NCBI RefSeq assembly: GCF_016802725.1
Contig: NC_052677.1
Span: forward strand, 13,131,306-13,195,305
Origin: Solenopsis invicta
Lineage: Eukaryota > Arthropoda > Insecta > Hymenoptera > Formicidae
Reading direction: 5' to 3'
DNA length: 64,000 bases
How positions within the stretch are numbered: position 1 is the first letter of the stretch; each line of letters begins with the position of its first letter. The position numbers and the translations under genes are program-made. Positions 1 to 13,380 of the stretch are shown here, in pieces. The notes below the pieces were generated by a model, which had not been told where the DNA came from, searched no databases, and saw nothing but the letters and a program-made list of their open reading frames with translations.

Positions 1-638
1 TTTCATAGATCGATAAATTAGCTTAAAACTTCTTTAATTTCATATAAATGCTGAATTTTCATATAAAATTAAATAACATTCCGATAATATAGAAATGATT
101 TCCTATAGGAACTTTACGCATATTTTAGAATATATTCGCGCGCGTTACGACCGCGATATTTCACTGTCATTCATTTTACTTTGCATTTTCTTCTGTTAAA
201 TGAATACTGCTATTGCTCCTAAATCTACTTTTTTAAATTTCTGTCCTATAAAATGTAGTTATAAATGATTATCTTAAAAATTTGATAATTTTTTGATATT
301 TTTCTTTACACACAAATAAGTTTATAAAATAAAAAATACACTAATTCTTTAAATAAGTCTTAAAGATCTATAAATCAAAAAATTTTTAATATTTTTAGAA
401 AATTCTAAAGTCTCAGGAAATACATCAGAGAAAAAAATCTGAGTTAATATGTACAATTGTATAAAATACGTCGAGTCTGTCTAGTAATTTACTGACTTCG
501 TCCACGAGCTCAATATGCTTGATTCATTCTAAAATACCGTTAACCATATCGGGGACAGATTTGAAATGTGGTAGAAAAGTTTATCGCAATATTCTATTGA
601 AACATTTGCACTAGATAAAAAACGGAAAATATATACTA
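1..638. other. 3' flank of the amino acid transporter
   Basis: AT-rich sequence with no convincing coding frame. It lies downstream of the minus-strand transporter stop codon at 639 and probably holds its 3' UTR and then intergenic DNA. Several A/T-rich hexamers could act as polyadenylation signals, but none stands out. Confidence 0.5.
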
Positions 639-3181
639 TCAACCATACAATTTCACTATATCCATAATAGCACTGCGTGATCCAAATACTAATGCCATTA
701 GGCCTATCACGCATATAATTACATTCTTTAAGGCTACCCAGTTTCCTGGTCCAAAGCCAACATCCCAATAAGTTACAGTCTCGATAAAGACCGGAATAAG
801 AAGCCCCAAAATGGAAAAACAAAATGCACCAATTAGACCGATGAACGGTCCGATTGTTGGCACTGCCACAGCAAGGAGAACTGTAACACGAATTATTCCA
901 TAGTATACATCATCAATTTGTAGATATTTGAAAAATAAGATCTCTCTGAATACGTACCTGCACCTGTTACTAGCAATGTCCTTACGATATAATTGGCTAA
1001 GACAGGCCTCTTCTTGAAACGATGCTTTACACCGTTCCACACGATATCGAGACACACGTAAAATTGCAAACCAAAAGTACAGAAGACGGCTAGGGCGATC
1101 AGTATTTTCACAACTTGCGCTGCTCTGTAAAGTAATGATGGAGACATACAAAATCAGATTTTAAATGATGTACATGTTATTATATGAGTAAAAGTTGTTT
1201 CAATCAATTTGAGCCCTTACATTTCTTCTGTCGGTAAATTCAATGTAATGCTATCCTGCGTCGTGTCCTGGTATTTAGCATATCCGAGGAATCCAAGGAA
1301 AATATATACAAGCGTAACGCCGGACATTCCCTTATTGAGAACGCCACAAATTCCCACAAAGTGCTGCGGCGTCTTCATGTTGTTTTCTAAGGGCATCACC
1401 ACGCCAATCGCCTCCATGGCGAAGATAGTGATGCTGAAGAACTGCGGGAAGTTTTCGATCGAAGCTACTAAAGGCACTGAAGACAATGGTGGCATATCCC
1501 AAACGAGATAGTAAAATGTTATTCCAAGTCCTGTTCCCATAAAGATGTTCGCTACCATCGAAACTGGCGCGAGATACTTTAAATCGGGTACCCAACTAAG
1601 TAAAATTAGTGGCACCAGCAAGTAAACGGTGATTAATCGGATGTTGTAATCACCACTGTCAACATCTTGATAATGCTCGATGATTTGCTTAATGTTAGCA
1701 GCGACAATTACTGCGTACACACTGCAGGTGCCGTAATATGTAGTAAATAGACTGATCTGTATGAGATATCTGTTAACAAGAGAAAAATTTATTTGGTAAC
1801 TAAAAAAGAGGTTGCTAAAAGTGTTAATTATATTATGTTCAATAAATAAAGTTAATAACCTGGAAGGTTTCGCAAACTTTCTTGCCCATTCGGGTCCATT
1901 ACTAAAAGCTGTCTCGGCAACATCAGCAAATCCCATTTCCGCTTTCCGAGTTTTGTAATAAAGCACATGTGCACATTTGACCTAGAAATGCAGTTATATG
2001 TTATTAGTTCTATCTTACGAAAAATTAAACTAGGCTATCTGCGAGGCTAAACACAAATCCTTATCTCTAGAAACTCACCAGAATATACGCACAATGCGTG
2101 CACACGAATGCGACGAGTATCGTGGCAAAGATACCAAGGAGTAATCCAGCGCTTTTAAAAGCTATTGGCATAGCTAAAATTCCAGTGCCAAGAGATGCTT
2201 TTAACAAGTGCGTCAACGTATCGCAATCCCTGAAAGAGTCATAAATCAGTTGCTTACATATTAATTACACATTAATCGTTGTCGATTCGAATCATTAAAT
2301 ATAAATAACTAAGATAAAAATGCAAATGCTTCTCGACCTGTTATAACTTACGTCATAACTATTTTAAGTCAATGTTTATGGCAGTTCAATCGTATTTTCG
2401 AAGTTATTAAAATGAAATATCTAATTTAAGAAAATTATATTTCTAATATATTTTGATCAAGTCTCTGATTTATTTGATTTATACGAGATAAAATTATTTT
2501 AATTGGATGATATCATTACTGATATATGATTATCTTTGTTATTTATAATTAAAATAAATACTGTATAGTATATTTACTCTCTTCGCACGAGTACATCGTC
2601 AAATATGCAATAGCAAAGTTCGTTCTATGTGTATATCCAAAGAAAATAAAAATACAAACATGAAATAAAAAAATCATATTACGGGATTGTTATATAAAAG
2701 GACATTTAATTCTTACGTTGTCGGATTGTCGACTTTACGTTCCGCGAAGGGATCGAAACTCTTTTCATCGCTCAATGCTGCTTCAACGTCGCGTGGGGCA
2801 ACTTGTACTTTGTATCTGAAATACAAATAAAATACAAAGCTCTTGATAATTCGTTTCTGCATACATCTATGCACTATAAGTCACTTTTTTCATATTTCAA
2901 AAAATAATGTTTTCAAATGAAATCAATAGGAGTCTTACTTGGTGGACAGGACGCCGTCCTTGAAATTGGATCCATCTTGAGGCAGGAAGGTATCCAACTC
3001 TGTCGACGGCTTCTCGCTTACGTTGGTCTATGTTAAAAGAGATTGTAACGCAATGTGTTTATTGTAATGACATGAGATGGCGTGAATGAGTTGCGCAAGG
3101 TACTTATGACGCATATAGAGATGTGAATAAATTATAAATAATACGTAAACAACAGATAAGTTACATATCGGGGCTTACCAT
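639..3181 (-). CDS. Proton-coupled amino acid transporter (SLC36/PAT family)
   Basis: Minus-strand gene with eight coding exons: 3181-3179, 3027-2939, 2815-2717, 2229-2079, 1981-1860, 1769-1221, 1124-964 and 880-639. All junctions are GT-AG and phases agree, giving 471 residues, normal for PATs. The N-terminus is hydrophilic. Transmembrane segment 1 begins at the family signature DNPTTDCDTLTHLLKASLGT, followed by GILAMP. The remaining hydrophobic segments fit the 11-TM AAAP fold, including GIFATILVAFVCTHCAYIL, LLSWVPDLKYLAP and VPTIGPFIGLIGAFC. Known role: PATs move small neutral amino acids with protons across lysosomal or plasma membranes and feed TORC1 growth signalling in flies. Odd point: the ATG chosen is the last codon of its exon (exon 3213-3179 upstream of the donor), and that exon is open in frame before it. 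A longer N-terminus from an unseen 5' exon is therefore possible. The family call is secure; the exact paralogue is not. Confidence 0.92.
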
Positions 3182-3213
3182 TGTAGACACGTTTGTTGAC
3201 GTACTATCTGCAC

Positions 3214-6200
3214 CTGAAATATATAAGGCAATTAATTCTCTGATTACATTGCTTTGCAAGATTTTCGAACGGAATTTAGCAAAATTTATGAATACATTAT
3301 CATAATGTGTAACTTCTGTGTATAATTTATACTTCTGTACATATTTTACTTTCTGGCGTTATTGCATTATACTGATATGTTATTGCACAATTTTTAAATA
3401 TTGCCTTTCAGTAAATTGATAAATCGAACGCCTCCTGATACTTGTACAAATCCGAACTTGGTTTATTACGTAAATTCTTATCTTTCGAAGCGTGACCTTC
3501 AACTTTGAAACTTATGTAGACGTAAGGAATGGCATATGCACAATTCTAGACTTACAACCGCGAGTATTATTATTTGTCACTGTTGACAAGTGAATAGACG
3601 TGCAAATTTGTTATGTAAAATTGATACAATATATCTCAGTCTTTTTCACAAACTGATAAATCGATTCGTTATGTTTTACCGTGAAAGGCATTATTAACTA
3701 ACTCGTTATTCTAAAAATTGTTACTATTGTCACTATTGTCATTGTCGTAATTTCCAATTTAATAAAAAAAGGTGGAAAAATTATTGTACAATAATTACTA
3801 TTGTAAAATTATTTACATTTAAAAAATAATGTTAAACATTAAGACCCAATTATGAGTATTCTGCGTCCGACCAATTTCTATTCAGTTTCTCGAAATTTCA
3901 AAGGTAATAAACTATATTACATTTTATTTTATTTGTTTCAAAAAGAAGTACAGACATTTGTTCTAGAAATTTAAAGTATGTTCATGAATTTTTAGACAAT
4001 TTTTAACTACTAAATAGATGAAAAATTGATCGAACGCGCCATGATGGAGTCAGTAAGGTTTTCCTTTTTCACATATTGTATCATAAGAGTTAAGCATAAA
4101 ATGCAAAAAAATTTGAAGTAGCAATTAGATCCCGATAGCGTAAAATTTTCAGTTTGATATCTTTTTCGTTTGCTGAGAATTAGATTGTAAATGTCAATCG
4201 CGATTAAATAAATTGCGCTGGGCTCGTCGCAATTTAATTATGTCGAACGAAATTATACAGTAACACGAACAACGTTAACTTTTGCCATTTCCGGGTTCGT
4301 GAACTCGGCTTCGGTTAGATAAAGTAAATAATCGCGTACTTGTGCGGACACAGATAAAGCGCGATAATCTGACACTTTAATTATTAGAAGAGGCAAAGGG
4401 CAAATACAATGCAAAGAAGTCATATAATACGCTCTGTATTTTACAGAGCACAATTCTCTTCACAATGCGTCATTTGTTGAAAGATTCTTCGAGTTTCAAA
4501 CGAGTTTTTTTCTCTAAGAATTGAATTATCTGAATATTCTCAAGAGATTTCTCTATAAGCAAGTCATTTTTTTTTCCGTTTTACTTCATAATCACATATG
4601 TATTTTGTACTTTCTGATATATCACGAATATAATGAATAGTAAATAATAGTATGTAAGTAACACACTGAATATATAGCATAGAGAATACAAATTTTTTAT
4701 GTGCGTTAAAATGAGCTGATAATGTCCTTCACTTTCGAATCACGTTCGTTAAGTCTTGATCAGCGAGTGTAAAACTGGTAATGTAGCATCTAATAACGAT
4801 ATTATAATTAAAGATTAAATATAGTGACAGGAGTGACTCATTAACCATTAGTGAGACAACTCCCTCCCCCTTCCCAAATGCTCTATTTTGAAACGAGACG
4901 AAAAGACGGCCGCGGACGGACGTTGACTTCGCCCATATGAGCAAACGAACAATTACCCAGGCGTATCGATTCATTTTCTTTCTGTAGTAATTTGAAATCG
5001 AGTTTGTACTTAATGCGCACGATTGCCAAATATAATTGGCGATACTCTTGCCAGTTGTTATCGCTTATTATCCAAATATATAGTCGACCGTCACGGAGCT
5101 CTTACGTTAAATGGCACTTGATCACGCGAGATAATCAAACGAAATAATTGGAAATCGATGTAAGCGATAAGTTCTGTCGGATCCTTGGCCTCTCACAATG
5201 GAAAAACTCCAGGTTGTAGAACAAGGTCCACAAATCGAATCGTATCTGTTGCGCGGCCGATTCGGGATTAGGCAACCGATTGTCGTAATTACCTTACAGG
5301 CGATATCGAGAGGTCTCATCGTTATGCGGGCGACCTAGTGAAGAAAAAAGAGTTACGAGGGCAGATAAATTGTTGTCGTAATAAGCTTGATCAATTAACG
5401 TGTTATTAGTCGACTCTTTTAATTATCCGCTTGACAATTGCTAGGTCGGTCGTTAAACCTTATGGCTTAATTTTCTGTTAATTGCGATTAGTACCACGCC
5501 TAAAACGCGATCGAAGAAGACTGACCTCCTTCCGGGACAATTGAGCACCGAAAAACGTCGCGTACATTTTCCGTAAAACCAAGTAGATTTAATCGCACCT
5601 GGCGTCGTTTCTCGTCGCCTAGGTTTGGAAAGAAGATTAATTTTAGGCATGCAGAAGAACGAGGGCTTTTCAGAATTGCAAGAGCAAAGCTTTTACGTCC
5701 TGTCTCACTCGTTCATGCGTTATTATATTTGTCGTTTTATCGCAAGAAATATAATAAGCATTTAAGTAAAGAAAAAAAAATAAGGTCATACGTGTGCTTA
5801 ACATTCGAATAATGGCATTGAATAGTTATCGCACAATAGAATAGTAAATGCGTATGAAATTAAATATTTATGTTTTAAAATATATTTATCGACTGCAATA
5901 AATTGCATTTGAAATGATCGGGATAGACGACACGACACTTCGTGTAATAAAAAAAATTAATTTTGCTTAAAAATAAATTTAACACTATTTGAAAACTGTA
6001 AAGAGTAAGCATATAGTATCGTTGACGGAGTGGTTGATAATTCAGCAAACAACATCAAATTGCAAGTAACGTAGGGGAAACGCGAGTTGACGTAGCAACT
6101 ATCTTATTCGCCTTATCAAAAAGTTAGCACTTGAAGGGTTGCGTTGTCCACAACTGACAGAGCTTTCGTTTTACCGTACGCCGGGTCAACGATAAATCGT

Positions 6201-7800
6201 TCATAAATCAACGAACCGAATGAGAAAAAACAAGGCGAACCTTGGAGCTATCTTGTGGGATATGTATGTACGACACAGGTCAGAATCGAAACTGTATACA
6301 CTGATCGTCCTCAAAAGTATTTACAAGTAATGATAAACACCAGAATTTCTCACAACGAAGATATGATGAAATGTTTAACTAACTACGATTCGCCAGTCAT
6401 CATCTCCATTAAAATGATAAAAAATCTTACCGAATGTTAGAAAAACTCTTGAGAAATAATCTCAAGATGAAGTGACACGAGATACTCTTAGAAGTACGCT
6501 AAAGATACTTGTAACAGGGAGCCGCTAAATATATCTGATATTCGATGAATGTTGAGTTGATGACATTTATAGGACAAAATACCATTCACGTATAAACTTG
6601 AAGATTCAACTTCTTGAGGAAGAAGTCAGATTTTGCGTATTTACGTTCTTTTTTTCGGTAGGAATGCGTTATCGATTTTAAATAAAACTGCTGTTTCAGA
6701 TGTCTCAAATTAGCAGTGTAGAAAATGTGTCTTTCAATCGGTTAACATTGTTAATGGTCCGCGCCGCCGGCGTGATATTTCACACGTTAAAGAATGTGTT
6801 AACGCATTACTGACCATTGCAAAATATTGGAATTCAAGGAATCCGAGCAAACTCGGAAAAAGTTTACTTTTCAACATTTCACGAGAGAATCTAATGGTGA
6901 TGGGCATCGTCCTTCGCAGAAGCAAAAAAAAAAAAAAAAACTAAGAGTTTCAATATGAGAACCGCTAAACTGGTTTACTACCTGACTGGTTTACTCCGAA
7001 AGTCGCTACCTGCCTCAAGTCAATCCATCTTTTCTTTCCGCCCCCACATCCGGCACGTCAAGTCACACCTGTGTCAGCGCTCATTATGTTTTAATAAATT
7101 TACGTAGCGATAACGATATGACGCCTTTTCCATGATGCCGCGGAAGAGATATGCGCGAGCGGCTACCGGCAATCATCCGAAATATCGACACACCGTTACA
7201 TCATGCGAATGTACTGGCGTAACGATAAAGATACCATCGCCATACAAGTCGCGACTCCTTCATGTAGTTTCTTTCACGAGCAGCTGCTGTATTCAAGGAA
7301 ATACTAACTCGTACGTGTGACTCATTTTGGTCACAAGTATTGGGGAGTACTTAAGATATAATCGATATCTTAAGATATCAATCGACTAGACGTAATTGTG
7401 GCACAACATTATATAATAGATAATATTAAAAATAATGACAATACAGTAATAATAATGACGACGACAATAATACGTGATAATACTATACAATACTACACAA
7501 GCTTGCGCACACTTGATAACAGGTACGAGAACCATAAAACTTTTATGCAAGAAATATTCAGTTGAATTTCTACAAGTGTTAATTCTACATATGTATACAT
7601 ATATCTCAACTATTTTTACTTTTCAATTTAAAATACATTTTTTTATAAAAAAAAATGAAAAAAAATATATAAAAATATTTTTATACGTGTATGTAGAACA
7701 TACAGAATTAAATATAATTAGAGCAAGAAAAAATATATACGTAAGTTCGCGCAATAGATCATATATCTTTTTTTTTTATAGTAACGTGACTTGCTCTTTA
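3214..7800. other. Intergenic/5' region without recognisable gene
   Basis: About 4.6 kb of AT-rich DNA with scattered open frames shorter than about 70 codons. None has splice context or recognisable motifs. It may include upstream untranslated exons or promoter of the transporter, which reads leftward. Near 6920 there is a pure A run, and from 7650 to 7780 there are several A/T homopolymers. I see no RNA gene. Confidence 0.4.
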
Positions 7801-8882
7801 TCTTTTCGTTCCAGGTCCTACTATTCCACGAATTTCTCATACTCTTCGAGGCCTCGTGCGCATGAATGACGATCCAAAAATATCGACGCGGGAAAAGGCT
7901 GAGAATCGCGGGCGAAGTTTTCGTGCCGATATACCACGATGTACAGGTAAGAATCGAAGAATCGATCGAGGGAACGGGACACCTCACCTGCCAAGTCGTT
8001 CGCCGGTGATAATTCCTACGTGTTGAGAACGCCTAAGAAGTCCGTTTGCTGATGGTTACCTCATTCCTGAGCGCAGGCTTGTTCGACGATAGGCGCGAGT
8101 TTTGGAACGCGCTGTTCTCATGCGGTGCGGTGCCCACGCAGGTTCACGAACCGTTCGAAAGACCGCGGCCAACTGCCGCCGAGACCTGATTACTTAGCTA
8201 CTTTCCACCGCCACATCGCTTCCTTTACCGCGTCTTCGTAGGTGCCACCATCGCCATCTTCCGAGACTTTGTGGCAGAGGTCGTCGTTCGGCTGTTATCG
8301 ATTCCGATCGCTCTTTCGAACTTCATCGTGAGCGGCACAAACCCGAGGTTTCACTCAAAAAACCTTTATTTCCGAAATTACTCCTCATGAGTAAGAGTTT
8401 CAATGCATTGCAATGTGTTGCATTATTTCACTTGCGAGACTTTTCAGGAAACATTGCATCCTCCGCTTCGCTCCGTCGTTGCATCATCCGCTCGAAAGAA
8501 GCGATCGTCTCGTATATCCTAGAAATAAAAGACGCGACTTTAAAAAAATAAAAAAAAAAGGTGAACTTGCACAGCTTGCGCGTCGTCCCTCACCTAAATC
8601 CGTATCGTGTGACGCGCCAGAAATGGCGGGCGCGCGAAGGCTTCTAACAATAAGTCTGGCTTGCACGTGGCCTGCTGACTCCTCGATTCGAATGCGCCTG
8701 GCGCATGATGAAATTTGGCGAGCCGATGTCACGACGCTCGCCGCTGTGACGCGCCGAGTTCCGTTACGACGTGTGCCATGCGTTATTCATTATCGCGTAC
8801 AATGCGTGCAACACGAGCGTGTGAGATACGCGATTCTCGCTGTCGCCAGGAAATATAATCAACGTCTATCTATATAGACGTT
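7801..8882. promoter_or_regulatory. CpG-rich island, candidate promoter region
   Basis: GC- and CpG-rich stretch standing out from AT-rich flanks, the usual look of a promoter island in this window (compare the islands next to genes at 13500, 29200 and 42500). It could be the distal promoter of the minus-strand transporter at 3181, but no exon can be proved. It ends in a 9-bp hairpin, arms 8861-8869 and 8874-8882 with loop ctat. The open frames inside have no family resemblance. Confidence 0.3.
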
Positions 8883-10441
8883 ATTTATATAGACCATCCG
8901 GAATGAAGGAGTGCGTGGTGCCGAATAGATACATCTCTCTTTGAAGAAATCTGCTCAACATTTTACCTAGATGCAAAGAAAGCATTTGTAAGTATAATAT
9001 ATGTTCGATAGAAAATCATTCCGAAAAATTTTATTTAACTTGAAGTGCTACTGTAAGTAAATTTTCACCCAAATGTTAATTCAAATTTAGTACAGCTTTT
9101 ATTATTAAAATTGTGGTAACTTAAAATAACATTTAACAAGATTTTGTTTATAATAAAATAGCGTTAATTTAGTTAGTCTAATACTTTGCAACTTACAAAG
9201 TAAAACAGTTCTTAAAAATGTGAAAAATTCTGAAATTTTATTGGCGAGTTTTCACCAGAGTAATATTGATATAAGAAAAATATGAGTAGCACTTCAAAGT
9301 TAATGCTTTGTAATTGAATTAACTTATTGGAAACCAGTGATCTCGTAAGTTTTCATTTCGGTTATTGGAAATTAGGGAATAGGCATCTTGGCAAACTACG
9401 TGTACTTCTACTGGACACTTTATAGCCGTCTGAAGTATTAATTGGTCCTCATTTAGTAGGGGCGATGGCGGGACTGCAATTTCGTCCAATCGAGCATTGA
9501 TCGTTCAATAGGTCGGATGGACAACGTAGACAAGGTCACGCGAAAGACGGCCGCTCGTGTTTGCAAATGATCGCATGACGAAAATTACCAATTCGTCCGC
9601 GAATTAGCATTTTGCGTGAGAACGCTAACTATGCCTGAAATTAAATATCCGGAATATTAGACCGGTAACACGATAAGAGTGTATACGATAGTTTTGTCGC
9701 TGTGCCAGAAAAGTCATGTACTAATTACAACACTCTATTGCTTGTATTCTATTCTATATTTTTGTTGAAAATGATATAACTACTTGTAATTCAAAAATAT
9801 ATGCCGGATATGCGGCAGCATTTAAAATCCAAGACTTTCTTTAAGAGAATTAAGATATTAGAAAAAAATTTCAGTTTTCCAGAAATCTAAATAAAATCTA
9901 TTTCGATTTAAATATAGCAGAAGAGTATTTAAAGCTTGAGCATAAAAGAGATTCGAACGATCTAAAAATATACAGACGTAACCTTAATATTTACTTCTAA
10001 TTTCACTGATGTTGCATCATTCTTCTGAAGCCGCGAATTGCTATCTGCAAGAAACAAACAAGAATAAATTATTAATTAGATCGATATGTGTTACAAATTA
10101 ATATGCTTATTTTCTTGCCCATTCTCCTATCAATGATTTAAACGACGAGTTAGAAACTTGAACTTGATAAACGAAACAGTGTCAAGTGTCAAGTCAATTA
10201 GGCAAGCGCAGCTGTCAGTTCTACCAACGATCTCTCGAGCACATATCCAAATTTCCTGTCCACGTTCAAAATTGATCTTCAGTAAATTTTCACGTACTCG
10301 CATTACATTATTTAATTTCCGAAATTATTTAATTAATAAAAAGTTCGTAATGCTGTCAACTCGCAATTAACCAATAAATTAGAATCATTTAGAAAGAGTA
10401 ACTTGTTCACGTAACGTCACTGAAAAAAAAAAATTGTAATC
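8883..10441. other. Intergenic spacer
   Basis: AT-rich spacer before the paralogue pair. It carries one small transposon-like element (9039-9299, listed separately) and nothing coding that I can support. Confidence 0.4.
9039..9299. mobile_element. Short TIR element flanked by TTAA
   Basis: The ends are inverted copies of each other: CTTGAAGTGCTACT at the left and the complement of CTTTGAAGTGCTACT at the right. Both sides are flanked by TTAA (9035-9038 and 9300-9303), the target duplication of piggyBac-type transposases. At 261 bp with no coding capacity it would be a non-autonomous MITE. The ends do not begin with the CCC typical of many piggyBac elements, so the superfamily is tentative. 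Confidence 0.6.
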
Positions 10442-11744
10442 ATGTTAACTAATGGAAACAATAAAACGCTCGTGACTGATAGCCGCGAAGAAGCCCCTGC
10501 GCTATGCAAGGAGCACTATCTCATCTTGGTGGAGTTGTACGTGAAACAGGTGTCAGGCGATCGCCTAGCTAACCTGAATCAGATGTTTTACGTACCTACC
10601 AGCGTTCATTTTGGATTCCTTGACTTTGTGAATGAGAATGATCTAATAGTGACTCCGGTAGATCCCCTTTTCCAACCGCAGGTGGGCATTAATGAAGTCG
10701 AAATCTTCAACGTTGGAAAATCAGTATTATTCGCCATCGATTCCGAGGCGGCTACGAACCGCACTGTAAAAATGATCATAAAATTCACGGTGAAGAAGCA
10801 GATGCCGGATTCGATCAAGCCACATGTTCTAATAGGTACTGGCGAGCTGGATCTATCCGGTCAATATGCGGCTTTACGAATAGAGATGATACAAGATTGG
10901 AAAAATTGTGTCACAACATGCAAAGAGTTTGAGGGTCAAGTACCGTTGATTTACAATGGCAACTTGTCGGGCAATCTGGACGTCTTTGTAAGAATCTCCG
11001 GCCTCGGACAGATGATCATCACGGAATTTGACGCCCCAATCGCGCAAGATCCCTCAACGTTTGTTTTCGGTACTGGAGAAGCCGATCAGATTTTGTTGTT
11101 GAAGTGTCACGAAGTAGATTCTCGTCTCATTGATGTCTTCGAGGATTCCAGTGAAGACCTTCAAAGGCCAATAAGCTGTCCCGTGTGTATGCCAGAGAAG
11201 TATCTTTGTGTACCATGTGGAAAATTAGCTGCTGTCGAAAAGAGGGATGAGAAAATAAGGAAGAAAGAAAATGACGCCCTGGTTGAAAAAAAATTAAAAG
11301 ATATAGTACGTACTTGAGAAAGAAAACTTCTCGATTAGCCATCTAATCTCGTCAGTTCTTATTTTTCAGAAGAGTCCTAACCGATATCGCGATCCAGCTC
11401 AACTGTGCGGCAAGCCGGTAGTTCTCAAGGTATCCGGTCTTTTTGACAACAGCGACGGCATTGGCGGGAAGAAACCAACGGTAACGGTCGCTGCGGAGTC
11501 CGCCGCAATGAAACCTGGCGATGCAACTGATCCTGACCATGATATTTTCGTTCTGAGAATTGGTAAAAAGGGTCTCGTCGGCGTCGGCGAGAAATCTGAC
11601 ATACAGTTGGAGATGAAGACCCCAAAAGGACCTGAAAGAAGACCCCCGATTAGATATGAGACCAGGGATATGCAAACAGAGGGATATAAAGAAGAACTGC
11701 CGAAAGAAAAAAAGAAAATTAAGAAAATTAAGAAGAAAAAGTAA
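10442..11744 (+). CDS. Unrecognised protein, paralogue 1 of a tandem pair
   Basis: Two coding exons, 10442-11305 and 11370-11744, with a GT-AG intron of 64 bp. They encode 412 residues. I do not recognise the family. It has no signal peptide or membrane segment. It aligns along most of its N-terminal ~250 residues with the neighbouring gene at 12321-13380. Shared landmarks are GKSVLFAI/GKSCLFAL, PHVLIGT/PDVMLIGT and a beta-rich stretch GNLDVFVRISGLG/GEVTVFIRVSCFG. Residues near 240-260 hold a CXXC-X6-CXXC cluster (CPVC then CVPC) that could bind a metal. The second exon adds a region absent from the neighbour, with KVSGLFDNSDGIGGKKP, and a lysine-rich tail (KKKIKKIKKKK) that could be a nuclear signal. 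The repeated beta-strand look could suggest a C2-like fold, but that is only a guess. Confidence 0.85.
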
Positions 11745-12320
11745 CGCGTTTCATTATTCAAATACGAGATCCAAGTCCTGAGAAGCACGAATTCTTTCTT
11801 AGAGATTTATATTACAGTGATATTTTTCTTATTGTCGATTTTCGAATTTGATACAACCGTTACGCAAAAAATAGACATTTACTTAATCGGTTAAAAATTT
11901 TTTTTTACTAAATTGTAATAAAAGAAATATCATCAGAGGAAGAAATTATACAAGATCAGGTAAATCGAACTCAAATTGTTTTGCTTTTGCATGTTATGTT
12001 CTTCTTCCCTCATGCTACAGTCCTACTGTCGACTGTCGAGAACATAGCTTTTGAAATTCGAACTTGTAATGCACTTCAGTATAATAATTCGTATAAATGT
12101 CAACCTAAAATTTTTTTTACTATCAATGACAATCAAAATTAATTAAAGTGATATAAACAATTAAATCAAAATTGTTAAAGTGTGATTTATAATCAACGTC
12201 AAAGTCTTATTTACTTTTAAAAGACAAGTAAATATAAAATAAGAATAAAGTAATACAAATATGTATTACATTAACCGCAACATTTTTTAAATCACATAAA
12301 AATAACAGAAAGAAAAACTA
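11745..12320. other. Spacer between the two paralogues
   Basis: AT-rich 576-bp spacer holding the 3' end of the first paralogue and presumably the promoter of the second. No motif stands out. Confidence 0.5.
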
Positions 12321-13380
12321 ATGGAAGACGGACACCTGTTTTTGATTGAATTATTAGTCGATACAGTCAATATTCCTAAAATACGCGCGATTTACGATGA
12401 AATACTGCCAGCCAAAACATGCGTTTCGTTTCAAGTAAGAGCTCTATACTTATTAATTATTCGTTTATTAATTCGCTAATATACTGTAATAATTATTATA
12501 GATATTGAACTTGCCCTCTATTAAAATCTATCAAGAAACACCAACAGAAGCTTGCGCCTGTATTGACAATGGATCACAAGTCTTCAAAAAGGGCAAATCT
12601 TGCTTATTTGCTCTTCCAGACAGTGCCCTACAGAAACCATTATGCAATTTTCCTGTAACAATGTCCGTTTACAAAGAACTACCACCAGGAGTTTTGCCGG
12701 ACGTGATGTTAATCGGTCAGTAAACTTTTCCCTGTCTCATTTTATTATCTTTTTTTTTCGTTATCAAATTCTAATCAGGAATTTTATCTACAAATGTAAA
12801 GATATTTTCTGACGTAGGCACTCACCAGATTCAACTTCATAGCCTCATGAACTCCCTGCTAAGCATGTACGCCTCTCAGCACAGTAATCCATGTAAAACA
12901 ATGAAGAACGCTTTTAAAATTACCACAGCGACAGGGCAACATGTAGGCGAAGTTACCGTCTTCATCCGCGTCTCGTGCTTTGGCAGGAAGATCGTCACGC
13001 AATTTCAGCTTCCTCATAATAGGCAACCCTATCTTTTCAAGGGTGTTGACGAGGGCCCTGTATATCAATGCAAGAGGGTCGCTTCCGCTACGGATAAATG
13101 GCCGATAAAATGCGTGTGCTCTTCTAAGAATGGTAACGGCAGCGGAGAAGCTGCAAGAATGCGCCGCTACTCCGTTAGCGCCGACGAACACCAGCGAAAA
13201 AAACAATTAAAGGATATCAAGAAAGATAAATGTTCACCATGTTGTCGTGGTGAACGTGATATCATCAAGAGCAAGGAAACTGTTAGAAAATGTGGCTGCA
13301 TCATTAAAGAAGAGCGGACTTGCAACTGTGCCCGGTCAAATATCAAATATTCAACACGAGTGGAGGAAAGACGGTTCTAA
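12321..13380 (+). CDS. Unrecognised protein, paralogue 2 of a tandem pair
   Basis: Three coding exons, 12321-12434, 12502-12715 and 12818-13380, with phases 0 and 1 respected, giving 296 residues. It begins MEDGHLFLIELLVDTV, matching the EHYLILVELYVKQV start of the upstream paralogue after its longer N-terminus. The core motifs GKSCLFAL, PDVMLIGT and GEVTVFIRVSCFGR line up with the first gene. The C-terminal third is basic and cysteine-rich, with CVC, CSPCC, CGC and CNC clusters, unlike the first gene's single CXXC pair. It lacks the extra C-terminal exon of paralogue 1. The intron count differs (three exons against two), so the duplication is old or introns were gained or lost. Function unknown. 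Confidence 0.82.

Noticed and set aside
8413..8877. 154-codon plus-strand frame
   Set aside because: Arg/Ala-rich translation from a CpG island, no domain, and contains an A-rich run; no evidence of splicing.
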